Program-made: the position numbers and the translations under genes
Shown: positions 16,131-24,767 of the stretch, in pieces
Layout of the letters: each line of letters opens with the position of its first letter
Position numbering within the stretch: position 1 is the first letter of the stretch
Assembly: GCF_015477355.1 (NCBI RefSeq)
Contig: NZ_JADLRJ010000007.1
Location: 62,001-126,000 of the forward strand
From: Nocardia blacklockiae
GTDB lineage: Bacteria > Actinomycetota > Actinomycetes > Mycobacteriales > Mycobacteriaceae
Direction: 5' to 3'
DNA length: 64,000 bases
The notes under the pieces: model-generated
Told to the model about the DNA's origin: nothing
The model's database searches: none
What the model saw: only the letters and a program-made list of their open reading frames with translations

Positions 16131-17057
16131 ATGAGCGGTTGTGAAGTGCTGTGGCATCCGACCTCGACGTCGATGGCGCCGATCGTGGCACACAAGCTTC
16201 TTTCCCAAGGCTTTTCAACGGGTCTGCATCCAGCGGGTCCCGGTCTCGAGGAGTGGGAGGCGAAGCTCGCGCAATACGGTGTCGACTATATGAGTCGAGG
16301 GTCGGCGTTGATCCGACGGCAGGTGGCAACCGATCTGGTTGTGCTGCAACAGCAATTGGATACGCCGCGTATGTGGGCGGTGGCAGCGCGGCTGATGACG
16401 TTGTTTGCCAAGACCTATCCGGGGAGTGACGGGAACAAGGCGATTTCTTGGTATCGGATGGCGGCTGAGGCTGCCGATCGGTCCGAGGAGACGGACATTC
16501 GGGTGTGGGTTCGTGGGCGGGCCGCTATCGCGCTCGGGTATGAAGGGGCGTCGCTGGCGGTGGCGAATGCCTTTGCGGATCAAGCGCTGGGGATTTCGGA
16601 GCGGCACAGTCTCGGGCGGCTCAATTCGATTTGGGGGAAGGCTCATGCGGCTGCTATCCGGGGGGATCGAGCGACGGCGCGGGGGTTGATCGATACGGGA
16701 CGTCGTGAGTTCGATCGGTCGTATTCCGAGGAACAGACGTCGGACTACGCGGTTCCGTGGTGGCGGGTGAATGTCTTCTTGTCGTTGCTGGCGGCGCGGC
16801 TTGGTGAGGAGAAGCTGGCGGTGCGGGCGCAGGAGGACGCGCGGGCCGAACTGCCTGCGGAGTTGCCGCGGTTCGCGACACATTTGGAGATGCATCGGGG
16901 CTTGATGATGGTGCGGGCAGGGGACCGTGCCCAAGGTGTGGAGGTGGCGCGTGGCGCGTTGGACGCGCTTCCGCCGGAGAAGCATTCGCTCACGTTGCGG
17001 ATGCTCATGGAGGAAATCGCCGGGCCCGTGCCTCAGGATCAGGTGTGGGCGATGTAG
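16131..17057 (+). CDS. TPR-like helical repeat protein without a DNA-binding domain
   Basis: 308 residues of alpha-helical repeats ([52 protein letters not shown]) resembling the C-terminal part of actinomycete XRE-TPR regulators such as the one at 13634. No helix-turn-helix precedes it. The ATG has a GGAGG ribosome site, so the gene looks intact at its new start. It may be a regulator remnant that lost its N-terminus or a partner protein. Its last 19 bases overlap the convergent exonuclease gene, and a decayed copy of this junction lies at 9432-9548. Confidence 0.75.
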   Translation: MSGCEVLWHPTSTSMAPIVAHKLLSQGFSTGLHPAGPGLEEWEAKLAQYGVDYMSRGSALIRRQVATDLVVLQQQLDTPRMWAVAARLMTLFAKTYPGSDGNKAISWYRMAAEAADRSEETDIRVWVRGRAAIALGYEGASLAVANAFADQALGISERHSLGRLNSIWGKAHAAAIRGDRATARGLIDTGRREFDRSYSEEQTSDYAVPWWRVNVFLSLLAARLGEEKLAVRAQEDARAELPAELPRFATHLEMHRGLMMVRAGDRAQGVEVARGALDALPPEKHSLTLRMLMEEIAGPVPQDQVWAM

Positions 17058-18946
17058 TCCTGGCCGAGAGATTCCGTGCGGGTGGCGGATTCGGCGCGGT
17101 CGAGCCAGGACAGCCAGGGGCCCGCGCCGAGGCGGGGTTCGTGGTAGCCGGCGGTGGTGCGGACGATGCGGGTGCCGGGTTGTTCGAGCCAGCGGACGAG
17201 TAGGCCTGTTTCCTCCGGGGACGCGCCGCGCAGAGGTGGGTAGCGCGGGTCGGCGAGATCGTCCGGGGACGAGATAGGGGCGGTGGCGGCTGGGATGCCC
17301 GGCAGGGGGACTTGGTGATCGTTGTGCGCCGTAGCCGTGGTCGTCGGTGGCGAGGTTCCGTGGTCGGTGTGCGGGGTGGTCGAGAAAGTGGTGGGAAGGA
17401 CCGTTTCGGCTGCGGCGACGAGGGATTCGACGACGGGCATGGGGGAGACGCCGCGGGTGGCGGTGCCCGCGGCGGCGAGGCGGCCGTAGCGGATGACCGC
17501 GAATTCCCAGCCGCCGGAGCCGTCGGGGCGGGCGGCGATCAGTTCGGCGATGCGGGCCAGGGCGGCGAGGCGCTGGGTGCGGCGCACGGCGCGCACGATG
17601 GCCGCCAGGTGGTCGCGGAGGCGGGCCGCGCCCTCGAAATGTTCGGCGGCGGAGTAGTTTTCGATGCGGTCGCGGATCAGTCGCAGCGGGGCGTCGTCGC
17701 GGCCCGTGAACAGGTCGCGGATGGCGAGCGGGGCCGTCGCGTACTCCTCGGCGGTGCGTAGCCGGCCGTCGGCGCTCGCGGGGCAGCCGCCGACCACCGC
17801 GGGCGGGCAGTCCGCGCCGTGCCGGGCGTGCCGGGGGAGTCGCGCGGTGCAGGTGCGCAGGCCGCAGTATTCGGCGAGGGTGGCGGCGACCTCGGCGGCG
17901 TCGGCGCGGGAACGGAAGGGGCCCAGCGCGTCCCACGTCGGGGTGCGGGTGATCGCGAAACGCGGGAACGCCTCGGCGGTGAGGGTGAGCCACCACGCCC
18001 GCTTCGGGAACTTCGAGCGCCGGTTGTACGGCGGCGTGTGCGCGACCAGCAGCCGCAGTTCGCGCACCCCCGCCTCCAGGCCGTGCGCGCACGGCACATG
18101 GTCGACCCGGGTCGCCAGCGCCACCATTTCGCGCATGCGCGTGCGGGTTTCGGAGCCGGTGAAGTAACTGCGCACGCGCCGCCGCAGATTCACGGCCGTC
18201 CCTATATAGAGGACCTCCTCCGACGGCCCGCGGAACAGGTACACGCCCGGAACCGCCGGCAGGTCCGCGGCCAGGAAGCGTTTGGACCGCTGCCGCCGGC
18301 TCACGTCCGGCAGATAGTCGACCAGCTCGGTGAGGCTGTGCACGCCGAGATTGCCGACCCGCTCGATCAGCGCGTGCAGCACGTCGACGGTGGCGCGGGC
18401 GTCGTCGAGCGCGCGGTGCGTGGGCCGGGTGGAGGCGCCCAGCAGCTGCGCCAGCGCCGAGAGCCGCACGGTCGGCGCCTCGTCGCGCGCCAGGATGCGG
18501 CGGGCCAGCTGCACCGTGCACAGCACCCGGAACGCCGGCCACGCCGCCGCGCACCGCGCCGCGGCCGCCTTCAGGAAACCGGTGTCGAAGCGGGCGTTGT
18601 GGGCGACCAGCACCGCGCCCGCGGCGAATTCGAGGAATCCGGGCAGCACCGCCTCGATGCGCGGCGCGTCGGTGACCATCGCCGTCGTGATGCCCGTGAC
18701 CTGGATGACCTGCGGGGGAATCGCGCAGCCGGGATTGACCAAGGTGGCGAACTCGCCCAGCACCTCGCCGCCGCGCACCTTCACCGCGCCGATCTCGGTG
18801 ATGGCATCGCGTTCCGGGCTGGTGCCGGTGGTCTCCAGGTCGACGACGACGAACGTGGTGTCGAACAGCGGCGTATCCAGGTCGTCGAAGGCCAGCTGGG
18901 CCGGACGCGGACCGCCGGGCGTCGCATCGGGCGCGGTCGGAGGCAC
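17039..18946 (-). CDS. DEDDh 3'-5' exonuclease fused to a UvrC-like GIY-YIG nuclease
   Basis: 635 residues, orthologue by position and architecture of M. tuberculosis Rv2191. An N-terminal DnaQ-like exonuclease carries DLE at Asp36-Glu38, HNARFD and a THRALDDA box. A GIY-YIG domain follows (PGVYLF...[16 protein letters not shown], about 235-265) with UvrC-like downstream sequence. The C-terminal 150 residues include a Thr/Pro/His-rich linker. A role in DNA repair is inferred from the domains. The start is GTG, with TACGCT seven bases upstream and no ribosome site. Confidence 0.9.
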   Translation of the reverse strand: MPPTAPDATPGGPRPAQLAFDDLDTPLFDTTFVVVDLETTGTSPERDAITEIGAVKVRGGEVLGEFATLVNPGCAIPPQVIQVTGITTAMVTDAPRIEAVLPGFLEFAAGAVLVAHNARFDTGFLKAAAARCAAAWPAFRVLCTVQLARRILARDEAPTVRLSALAQLLGASTRPTHRALDDARATVDVLHALIERVGNLGVHSLTELVDYLPDVSRRQRSKRFLAADLPAVPGVYLFRGPSEEVLYIGTAVNLRRRVRSYFTGSETRTRMREMVALATRVDHVPCAHGLEAGVRELRLLVAHTPPYNRRSKFPKRAWWLTLTAEAFPRFAITRTPTWDALGPFRSRADAAEVAATLAEYCGLRTCTARLPRHARHGADCPPAVVGGCPASADGRLRTAEEYATAPLAIRDLFTGRDDAPLRLIRDRIENYSAAEHFEGAARLRDHLAAIVRAVRRTQRLAALARIAELIAARPDGSGGWEFAVIRYGRLAAAGTATRGVSPMPVVESLVAAAETVLPTTFSTTPHTDHGTSPPTTTATAHNDHQVPLPGIPAATAPISSPDDLADPRYPPLRGASPEETGLLVRWLEQPGTRIVRTTAGYHEPRLGAGPWLSWLDRAESATRTESLGQDYIAHT

Positions 18947-19498
18947 GGCGTGCAGCGTAGGACGAGGGTCCGACAGAAAGGCCGCGCCCGGGGTGATTGC
19001 CCGAGTTCCGTGCGCAGTACTCGGAACGCGAGGTTCGAATTGCCGGAATATGCGGAAATGAGACGAGGGTCACATTCATGCGTGATGTGAATCAATAATC
19101 GATCCGCGGCAGATAACTACGGGCCGACATCTCGGCGGTGTCGCGGCGTGTCGCGAGCGGGGGCGCCCGCCATCAAACTGTTCGGTCGCGTTTTTGGCGA
19201 CAGGGCGCCGTCGACGTGCGGATTCCACCAATTAACGTTCGGTAAACCCAAGATCGACTCGCCGGGTGAGCGTGCCGGTGGCGTCAGGTAAAGCCGCAGG
19301 TAGCCGCGCTGCGTTATCTTTTCGTGATTGGTGTGAGATATGTCGCAGTGCGCATGACGGCGATTTCTCGATCGATGCCGATTCGCGCGCTCGCCGCTTT
19401 ACAACGCACCGTTATGTGCTCGTAATCTTCCTGAGACCTCACGGAGTCCGACGCACCACCGGGTGCGGCGTCGTGGGGCAGATGAGGAGTACCGCATC
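18947..19498. other. 552-base intergenic region with promoter signals and a probable long 5' leader
   Basis: At the left end, TACGCT (18952-18957, minus) is a candidate -10 for a leaderless exonuclease message. TCACAT...ATGTGA (19070-19090) is a 6-bp-arm palindrome that could be an operator. From about 19215 to 19310 the plus strand is rich in GGUAAACC, GGGUGAG and CGUCAG-type boxes and is potentially structured, 190-280 bases ahead of an NlpC/P60 gene. It does not match a known riboswitch closely enough to name. No coding sequence is seen. Confidence 0.5.
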
Positions 19499-20083
19499 AT
19501 GGCGATCAAGCGACAGGTTCCGGGGCCTCGTACCGCCCAGGCGGCGGTCGCGGCCGCCTTCGGCGCTGCCACCCTCAGCGCTCTGCTGCTGCCCTCCGCA
19601 CCCGCTGCGGCGGCGCCGGTCAACGTCCCGGGCGTCGGCAGCTTCGACGTACCGGACGAGGTGCTCGCCCAGATCCCGCCGGGCGTCAGCCTGCCCGGCA
19701 TCGAACTTCCCGGCGTCGGCCCCGCGCCCGCGCCGCAGCAGTCGGTCGGCCAGCGCGCCGCCGACGCCGCGCTGACCCGGGTCGGCACGCCGTACTCCTA
19801 CGGCGCCACCGGACCGGACGCCTTCGACTGCTCCGGCCTCGTGCAGTGGTCCTACCAGCAGGCCGGTGTCGACCTGCCGCGCACCAGCTACGCCCAGCTC
19901 GAGTCCGGCTCGCCGGTGTCCGAGGACGCGCTCGAGCCGGGTGACGTGGTGTCGTTCTACGGCGGCAGCCACTCCGGTCTCTATGTCGGCGACGGCAACG
20001 TGGTGCACGCGTCCACCTACGGTCAGCCGGTCTCCGTCGCGCCGATCTCGTCGATGCCCTTCGCCGGCGCGCGCCGCTACTGA
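19499..20083 (+). CDS. Secreted NlpC/P60 peptidoglycan hydrolase, short form
   Basis: 194 residues. A signal peptide (basic start, hydrophobic to about 32, Ala-rich cleavage zone near 38) is followed by a short Pro/Gly linker and the NlpC/P60 domain with its catalytic Cys111 (FDCSGLVQW), His158 and a second His at 170. These enzymes cut D-Glu-mDAP bonds in stem peptides, and the layout resembles mycobacterial RipB. The ATG has a GAGGAG ribosome site nine bases upstream. A larger hydrolase follows on the same strand after a hairpin. Confidence 0.92.
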   Translation: MAIKRQVPGPRTAQAAVAAAFGAATLSALLLPSAPAAAAPVNVPGVGSFDVPDEVLAQIPPGVSLPGIELPGVGPAPAPQQSVGQRAADAALTRVGTPYSYGATGPDAFDCSGLVQWSYQQAGVDLPRTSYAQLESGSPVSEDALEPGDVVSFYGGSHSGLYVGDGNVVHASTYGQPVSVAPISSMPFAGARRY

Positions 20084-20110
20084 GAATTGGGCGGTTGACG
20101 ACGGCCGCCG

Positions 20111-20146
20111 GTGGTCACCGCACGTGCGCGCGCGTGCGGTGACCAC
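20111..20146. terminator. 14-bp perfect hairpin between the two NlpC/P60 genes
   Basis: Arms 20111-20124 (GTGGTCACCGCACG) and 20133-20146 enclose an eight-base GC-rich loop. No U-tract follows, so it may slow or stop transcription or stabilise an upstream 3' end. A TAACCT hexamer at 20209-20214 could then start a separate message for the second gene. Confidence 0.5.
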
Positions 20147-20281
20147 TGCCTCGGCCCGCCGCCCGTGACCGATTCGTGCCCTACTGGACACAGACGGTCG
20201 CCGTTCCGTAACCTTATCGAGACCTTCGTCAGTCCGCGGCACTCGGCGGATCCGACTTCAGCGAAACGGGGCACGGCAAGC

Positions 20282-21361
20282 GTGACAGCGCAGCACCGCA
20301 ACAACCGGACCAGCCGCTTGGTGGGCGGCTCACTGGCGGTAGGCGTCCTGGTGTTCGGGGCCTGTGCCGGCGGAGGCGCCGGCGCGGACCCGGTGGCCCA
20401 GCCGACCAGCGCCAGCGACGCCGTGCAGAAGCTGATCGAGCTGTCGCACCAGGCCGAGCAGCTCAACCAGCAGGCCTTGGCCGCGCAGTCCGATCTCGAC
20501 GTGAAGCAGGCCGCCGCGGGCGAGGCCGACACCAAGCTCGCGGGCGCCACGGCGGCGGTGGACGCGGCACAGGCCGAGGTCCGCAAGTATCAGCCCGCCA
20601 TCGACCGCACCGCCATCGCCGCTTATCAAGGCGCGCGCACCAATCGGTTGTTCTCGGTGCTGGTCAGCAATTCGCCGCAGCAGCTGCTGGACCAGATGTC
20701 CACGCTGGACGTGATGTCCACGCAGACCGCCGCGCAGGTCTCGCAGTACAAGAAGGCCAGCGACTCGGCCACCGCGGCCCAGTCCGTCGCCCGCACCGCC
20801 TCCGACGCCGCCCGCACCGCCGCCCAGCAGGCCGACGCCGTCCGCGCCGATCTCGAGCGCAAGCGCGCCGACCTGCAGGGTTCCATCGCGCAGGTGATCG
20901 GCGCGTGGGGTCAGCTGTCCGCCGGCGACAAGGCGGCGCTGTCGGGCACCTTGTTCCCGCCCGGTTTCGACCGGGACCGATTGCTGAACGGCCTGGTTCC
21001 CGGCAGCGGCACGAGCGCGCTGGCCGCGGGCCTCACCCGGATCGGCGATCCGTATGTCTGGGGCGCCACCGGACCCGACCAATTCGACTGTTCGGGCCTG
21101 GTCCAGTGGGCGTTCCATCAGGTCGGCATCAACCTGCCGCGCACGAGTCAGGCGCAGGCCGGTGTCGGCACACCCGTGGGCCGACAGGATCTGCAGCCGG
21201 GCGATGTGGTGTTCTTCTATTCCGACGCGTCACATGTGGGTATCTACGCGGGCAACGGCCTGATGCTGCACGCCTCGACCTTCGGCGTTCCGGTCGCGGT
21301 GGCACCGATGGACTCGACCCCGTTCCACTCCGCGCGTCGCTACTGGATGGGTATGCCGTAA
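20282..21361 (+). CDS. Secreted NlpC/P60 peptidoglycan hydrolase with N-terminal coiled coil
   Basis: 359 residues. After a signal sequence (about 10-36) comes a long Ala/Gln/Asp-rich coiled coil (about 42-205) and a C-terminal NlpC/P60 domain with Cys270 in FDCSGLVQW, His318 and His330. Architecture and position correspond to M. tuberculosis Rv2190c and to RipA-type hydrolases, whose coiled coil holds the enzyme inactive or docks it. The GTG at 20282 is used although its ribosome site is weak. Both hydrolases probably act on the same septal or lateral peptidoglycan. Confidence 0.92.
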   Translation: MTAQHRNNRTSRLVGGSLAVGVLVFGACAGGGAGADPVAQPTSASDAVQKLIELSHQAEQLNQQALAAQSDLDVKQAAAGEADTKLAGATAAVDAAQAEVRKYQPAIDRTAIAAYQGARTNRLFSVLVSNSPQQLLDQMSTLDVMSTQTAAQVSQYKKASDSATAAQSVARTASDAARTAAQQADAVRADLERKRADLQGSIAQVIGAWGQLSAGDKAALSGTLFPPGFDRDRLLNGLVPGSGTSALAAGLTRIGDPYVWGATGPDQFDCSGLVQWAFHQVGINLPRTSQAQAGVGTPVGRQDLQPGDVVFFYSDASHVGIYAGNGLMLHASTFGVPVAVAPMDSTPFHSARRYWMGMP

Positions 21362-21372
21362 CCACACCGAGG

Positions 21373-21401
21373 TGAGCGTGAGCGAGCGTAGCGAGCGAGC
21401 G
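21373..21401. repeat. GAGCG/TAGCGAGC-type short intergenic repeat
   Basis: A run of GAGCGTGAGCGAGCG followed by TAGCGAGCGAGCG is a common GC-rich intergenic motif in actinomycete genomes. It is partly self-complementary (GCTCGC/GCGAGC) and has no coding role here. Confidence 0.4.
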
Positions 21402-21499
21402 ATTCGGGACAGCGACCCCGGCCGGGGCCGCACAGGCGCCGGGCGGCGGCGTTGTCGAGCCGTGAGCTCGGCGGGTGCGCCGGGCGGCGGGGCCGCGGA

Positions 21500-22510
21500 G
21501 TGACCGCCTGGCGCGGTATTCGAGACTGGTTCGCGGCGCGGCGGCGATTCGAGTTCGTCACCACGGTGGCGATGGTGATCGCGTTGACCGCGGCGGGCGG
21601 GGCGCTGGTGCTGCTGCCCAAGGCGGCGCTGCCCAAGCTGCGCCCGGCGCCCGCGGTCGCCGAGGCCGTTTCCGCGCCGCTCGATCCCGACCCGCAGCTG
21701 CCGGAGTTGCGGCGCGTGATGGAGTCCTACGGACCTGTTGTGGCGCAACAGGTTTCCGGCGAAGACGGCCGACTCTCGGTGGTACTGGGGCATGCACGCC
21801 AGCGCGGCGACATCGACACGCTGGCCCGCGAGATCGGTCCCGCGGTCGCGGAGATCACCGAATTGTGGGGTCCGGACTGGGCGCAGACGGCCGTGGTGAC
21901 GATCGCCTCCGGTCCCGCCGAATTCGCGGCGCTGACGCACGCGACCGGCATGGTGTCCGCCGAGGTGGCGGCCGCCTCGGTCGCGGATCCCTTCGTGCCG
22001 GGGACCCGGCCGACCGGTCAGCGCGTGGTGTTCGCGCCGGACGCGAGCCGCCGACTGGGACCCGAGGGACTGCGCGACACCTTGCGCCACGAGCTGACCC
22101 ACGTCGCCGCGCGGGCCCGCACCGTCGACGGCTCACCCCAGTGGGTCCTGGAGGGATTCGCCGAATACTCGGCCCGCCGCGACGAGCGCGAGGCGTTCGC
22201 CCGGCAGGCCCCGCTGCTGGCCGCGCGGGCCCGCTCGGGAGAACTGCCCAGCGAGCTGCCCGCCGACCCCACCTTCACTCCCGCGGCCGGGACCGGCGCC
22301 GCCCTGGCCTACGAGCAGGCCTGGTCCGCGAACGCCTTCGCCGCAGGCGAATTCGGCGAAGCGAAACTGGTGCAGCTGTACCGCGGCCTGGCCACCGGCC
22401 CGAAGGACCCCGCCGCCCTCGACGACACCCTCCGCTCCTGCCTCGGCATCGGCTACCCCGATTTCGTCGCCCGCTGGCGCGAGTGGATCAGGTCCCGCGT
22501 CGACTCCTGA
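21500..22510 (+). CDS. Membrane-anchored HExxH metallopeptidase-like protein
   Basis: 336 residues. One N-terminal membrane helix (about 19-42) anchors an external domain that carries the zinc motif HELTH within RHELTHVAARARTV and a downstream WVLEGFAEYSA whose glutamate is the likely third ligand, as in gluzincin peptidases. The substrate is unknown. The position between the NlpC hydrolase and pimB' corresponds to Rv2189c in M. tuberculosis, though I cannot confirm orthology. GTG 21500 is used. A TTG at 21452 is in frame but gives a Gly/Arg-rich extension. Confidence 0.78.
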   Translation: MTAWRGIRDWFAARRRFEFVTTVAMVIALTAAGGALVLLPKAALPKLRPAPAVAEAVSAPLDPDPQLPELRRVMESYGPVVAQQVSGEDGRLSVVLGHARQRGDIDTLAREIGPAVAEITELWGPDWAQTAVVTIASGPAEFAALTHATGMVSAEVAAASVADPFVPGTRPTGQRVVFAPDASRRLGPEGLRDTLRHELTHVAARARTVDGSPQWVLEGFAEYSARRDEREAFARQAPLLAARARSGELPSELPADPTFTPAAGTGAALAYEQAWSANAFAAGEFGEAKLVQLYRGLATGPKDPAALDDTLRSCLGIGYPDFVARWREWIRSRVDS

Positions 22511-22662
22511 CCCGAAAGCGAGGAGCCGGGCGCAAGCGCGGCGTATGTGCCCCGGCTTCCGGCGCGTGCACCGGGCGCAGCGGCTTTCCGTGCGAGTGCG
22601 GTTGGTGCGCTGGGGGTTTGGGGGCGGTGCGGCCCCGGAGGTGCGGGATGGGGGTGCGGCAA

Positions 22663-22668
22663 TAGACT
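22663..22668 (+). promoter_or_regulatory. Candidate -10 hexamer (TAGACT) close to the pimB' start
   Basis: TAGACT ends eight bases before the pimB' ATG and no ribosome site separates them, so the transcript may begin within one or two bases of the start codon. Confidence 0.4.
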
Positions 22669-22676
22669 CGTGCCCC

Positions 22677-23828
22677 ATGGCACGCACCCTGCTGGTTACC
22701 AACGACTTCCCGCCGCGGCCGGGAGGTATCCAGTCGTACGTGCACTCGCTGGCCCTGCAATTACCGCCGGACGATCTGGTCGTGTACGCGCCGCGGTGGC
22801 GCGGCGACAGCCACCTGCGGTTCGATGCCGAACAGCCGTTCCAGGTGGTCCGGCATCCGACGACGCTCATGCTGCCGACGCCGCTGGTGCTGCGGCGGGC
22901 GGCCAAGTTGCTGCGCGACGAGCGGTGCGACACCGTGTGGTTCGGCGCGGCGGCCCCGCTCGCCCTGATGTCCCCGCTGCTGCGGCGCTCCGGCGCGCGC
23001 CGGATCCTGGCCAGCACGCACGGCCACGAGGTGGGCTGGTCGATGCTGCCGGCGGCGCGGCAGTCGCTGCGGGCGATCGGCGACCACACCGACGTGATCA
23101 CCTACGTCAGCAAGTACACCCGGCGGCGCTTCGCGGCCGCGTTCGGTCCGCAGGCGGCGCTGGAGTACCTGCCGCCGGGCGTCGACACCACGGTGTTCCG
23201 CCCGGATCCGGCGGCGCGCGAAGAACTTCGGGCCCGCTACGGCCTCGGCGATCGGCCCACCATCCTGTGCCTGTCGCGCCTGGTCCCGCGCAAGGGCCAG
23301 GACATGCTGCTCATCGCGATGCGCGAGATCAGGGAGCGGATCGACGGCGCGGTGCTGGTGATCGCCGGGGGCGGGCCCTACGAGGAGAAGCTGCGCGGCT
23401 TCGCCCAAGCCCTCGACCTCGGCGACGACGTCGTGTTCACCGGCCGCGTGCCCGCCGCGGAACTGGCCGCGCACCACACCCTCGCCGACGTGTTCGCGAT
23501 GCCGTGCCGCACCCGCGGCGCCGGGCTGGACGTCGAGGGCCTCGGCATCGTCTACCTCGAGGCCTCGGCCAGCGGGGTGCCGGTGGTTGCCGGGGATTCG
23601 GGCGGCGCGCCGGAAACCGTGCGCGAAGGCCGCACCGGCCACGTGGTCGACGGGCGCTCGCCGAACCAGATCGCCGACGCGATCGTCGGCATCCTGTCCG
23701 ATCGCGACGCCGCCGCCCGGATGGGCGCCGCCGGCCGCGAGTGGGTGTCCGAGCAGTGGCGCTGGGACGTGCTCGGCGGCCGGTTGCGCACCCTGCTGGA
23801 GGGGAGCGTGCGATCGGACCGCGGGTAG
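22677..23828 (+). CDS. pimB': GDP-mannose-dependent mannosyltransferase of phosphatidylinositol mannoside synthesis
   Basis: 383 residues, GT4 family, nearly the length of the M. tuberculosis enzyme. The N-terminal acceptor lobe opens with LLVTNDFPPRPGGIQSYVHSLA. The C-terminal nucleotide-sugar lobe has SRLVPRKGQDMLL and the EX7E-type stretch EGLGIVYLEASASG. PimB' adds the second mannose to Ac1PIM1 on the cytosolic face of the membrane, feeding lipomannan and lipoarabinomannan assembly. Synteny (NlpC-peptidase-pimB'-SRPBCC) supports orthology with Rv2188c. mptA, which acts later in the same pathway, lies at 36545. Confidence 0.94.
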   Translation: MARTLLVTNDFPPRPGGIQSYVHSLALQLPPDDLVVYAPRWRGDSHLRFDAEQPFQVVRHPTTLMLPTPLVLRRAAKLLRDERCDTVWFGAAAPLALMSPLLRRSGARRILASTHGHEVGWSMLPAARQSLRAIGDHTDVITYVSKYTRRRFAAAFGPQAALEYLPPGVDTTVFRPDPAAREELRARYGLGDRPTILCLSRLVPRKGQDMLLIAMREIRERIDGAVLVIAGGGPYEEKLRGFAQALDLGDDVVFTGRVPAAELAAHHTLADVFAMPCRTRGAGLDVEGLGIVYLEASASGVPVVAGDSGGAPETVREGRTGHVVDGRSPNQIADAIVGILSDRDAAARMGAAGREWVSEQWRWDVLGGRLRTLLEGSVRSDRG

Positions 23829-23837
23829 CCGGTGGGT

Positions 23838-23874
23838 TAGGCTCACCAGCATGAGGGAGCGCATCGAGTCATGA
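23838..23874 (+). promoter_or_regulatory. Predicted leaderless seven-codon leader peptide ahead of an SRPBCC gene
   Basis: TAGGCT (23838-23843) ends seven bases before an ATG at 23851 that opens a tiny frame, M-R-E-R-I-E-S, stopping at 23874. The leader's TGA overlaps the ATG of the next gene at 23871 (ATGA), the arrangement used for translational coupling elsewhere in this window. Confidence 0.4.
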
Positions 23875-24248
23875 GCACTGTCCAGGTTGCCGATCAGACG
23901 TTCGTCGCCGCACCCGGCACGGCGGTCGCCGAGCTGCTGGCCGACCGCGGCCGGTGGCGGACGTGGTGGCCCGACCTCACCCTCGACGTCCGGGAAGACC
24001 GGGGCGACAAGGGAATTCGCTGGACCGTGGCCGGTCCGCTGGACGGCACGATGGAGGTCTGGCTGGAGTCCTGCCTCGACGGCGTGATCCTGCACTACTT
24101 CCTGCACGCCGAACCCGGTGACGCGTCCCGACTCTCGGCCCGGGACCTGGCGGCGCTCAATCGCGCCCGGCGGGTCGCGGGGAAGAGGATGTCGTTCGAG
24201 ATCAAGGCCCGGCTCGAGGCGGGGCGCCCCGCCGGAACGGCCCCGTGA
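23871..24248 (+). CDS. Polyketide cyclase/SRPBCC-like protein (Rv2186c-type)
   Basis: 125 residues. The sequence fits the START/SRPBCC helix-grip fold: an opening strand (VQVADQTFVAAPG), a helix with LADRGRWRTWWPDLTL, and a closing RVAGKRMSFEIKARLEAG helix. It is shorter than most family members. Position next to a second SRPBCC gene and the ArsA-like ATPase matches M. tuberculosis Rv2186c-Rv2185c-Rv2184c. Ligand unknown. The ATG is reached through an overlapping seven-codon leader frame. Confidence 0.82.
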   Translation: MSTVQVADQTFVAAPGTAVAELLADRGRWRTWWPDLTLDVREDRGDKGIRWTVAGPLDGTMEVWLESCLDGVILHYFLHAEPGDASRLSARDLAALNRARRVAGKRMSFEIKARLEAGRPAGTAP

Positions 24249-24321
24249 GCGGTCGCCGCTAGTCGCGCCGACCGAAAACTGTTCTCCCGCACCGCGAGCC
24301 GGAAAGGAAACGCTGCCAGTC

Positions 24322-24759
24322 ATGGCCGACCGGACCCAGAGGTCGATCATCATCGACGCGCCGTCGGATCGGGTGATGAGTGTCATCGCCGACCTCGAGT
24401 CGTATCCGGAGTGGGTCTCGGCCGCGCGTTCGGTGGAGATCGTCGACAAGTTCCCCGACGGACGCGCCCGCACCGCGCGATTCGTGCTCGACGCCGGGGT
24501 CGTGAAGGACACCTATCTGCTGTCCTACACCTGGCGCGCCGACGGCAAGGCGGTGAGCTGGCAGCTCGTCAGCGGCGAACTGCAGAAGGCCCAGGACGGC
24601 TCCTACGAGCTGATCGACCAGGCCGACGGCACCACCCAGGTGATCTACGAGCTGACCGTGGACCTGACGATCCCGATGATCGGCATGTTCAAACGCAAGG
24701 CCGAGAAGGTGATCACCGATACGGCACTCAAGGAACTCAAGAAGCGGGTCGAAGGCTGA
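24322..24759 (+). CDS. SRPBCC family protein (TB16.3/Rv2185c-type)
   Basis: 145 residues with a clear SRPBCC pattern: RSIIIDAPSDRVMSVIADLESYPEWV at the start, the central strand YLLSYTWRADGKAVSWQLV, and a C-terminal helix FKRKAEKVITDTALKELKKRV. The fold makes a hydrophobic ligand cavity; the ligand is unknown. Length and neighbours match M. tuberculosis TB16.3. The ATG at 24322 is preceded by GGAAAGGAAA at 24301-24310, 11 bases away. Eight bases separate its stop from the ATPase start. Confidence 0.9.
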   Translation: MADRTQRSIIIDAPSDRVMSVIADLESYPEWVSAARSVEIVDKFPDGRARTARFVLDAGVVKDTYLLSYTWRADGKAVSWQLVSGELQKAQDGSYELIDQADGTTQVIYELTVDLTIPMIGMFKRKAEKVITDTALKELKKRVEG

Positions 24760-24767
24760 CGGGCCCG

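Noticed and set aside
16215-19079. A 954-codon antisense-frame reading across the exonuclease and TPR genes
   Set aside because: It overlaps two recognised genes in other frames, is dominated by Arg/Pro/His, and lacks a domain or ribosome site.
19215-19320. A canonical ydaO (c-di-AMP) riboswitch
   Set aside because: The near-invariant CAGCUAAC box and the GGGUGAAUC box are not matched, so only an unnamed leader is reported.
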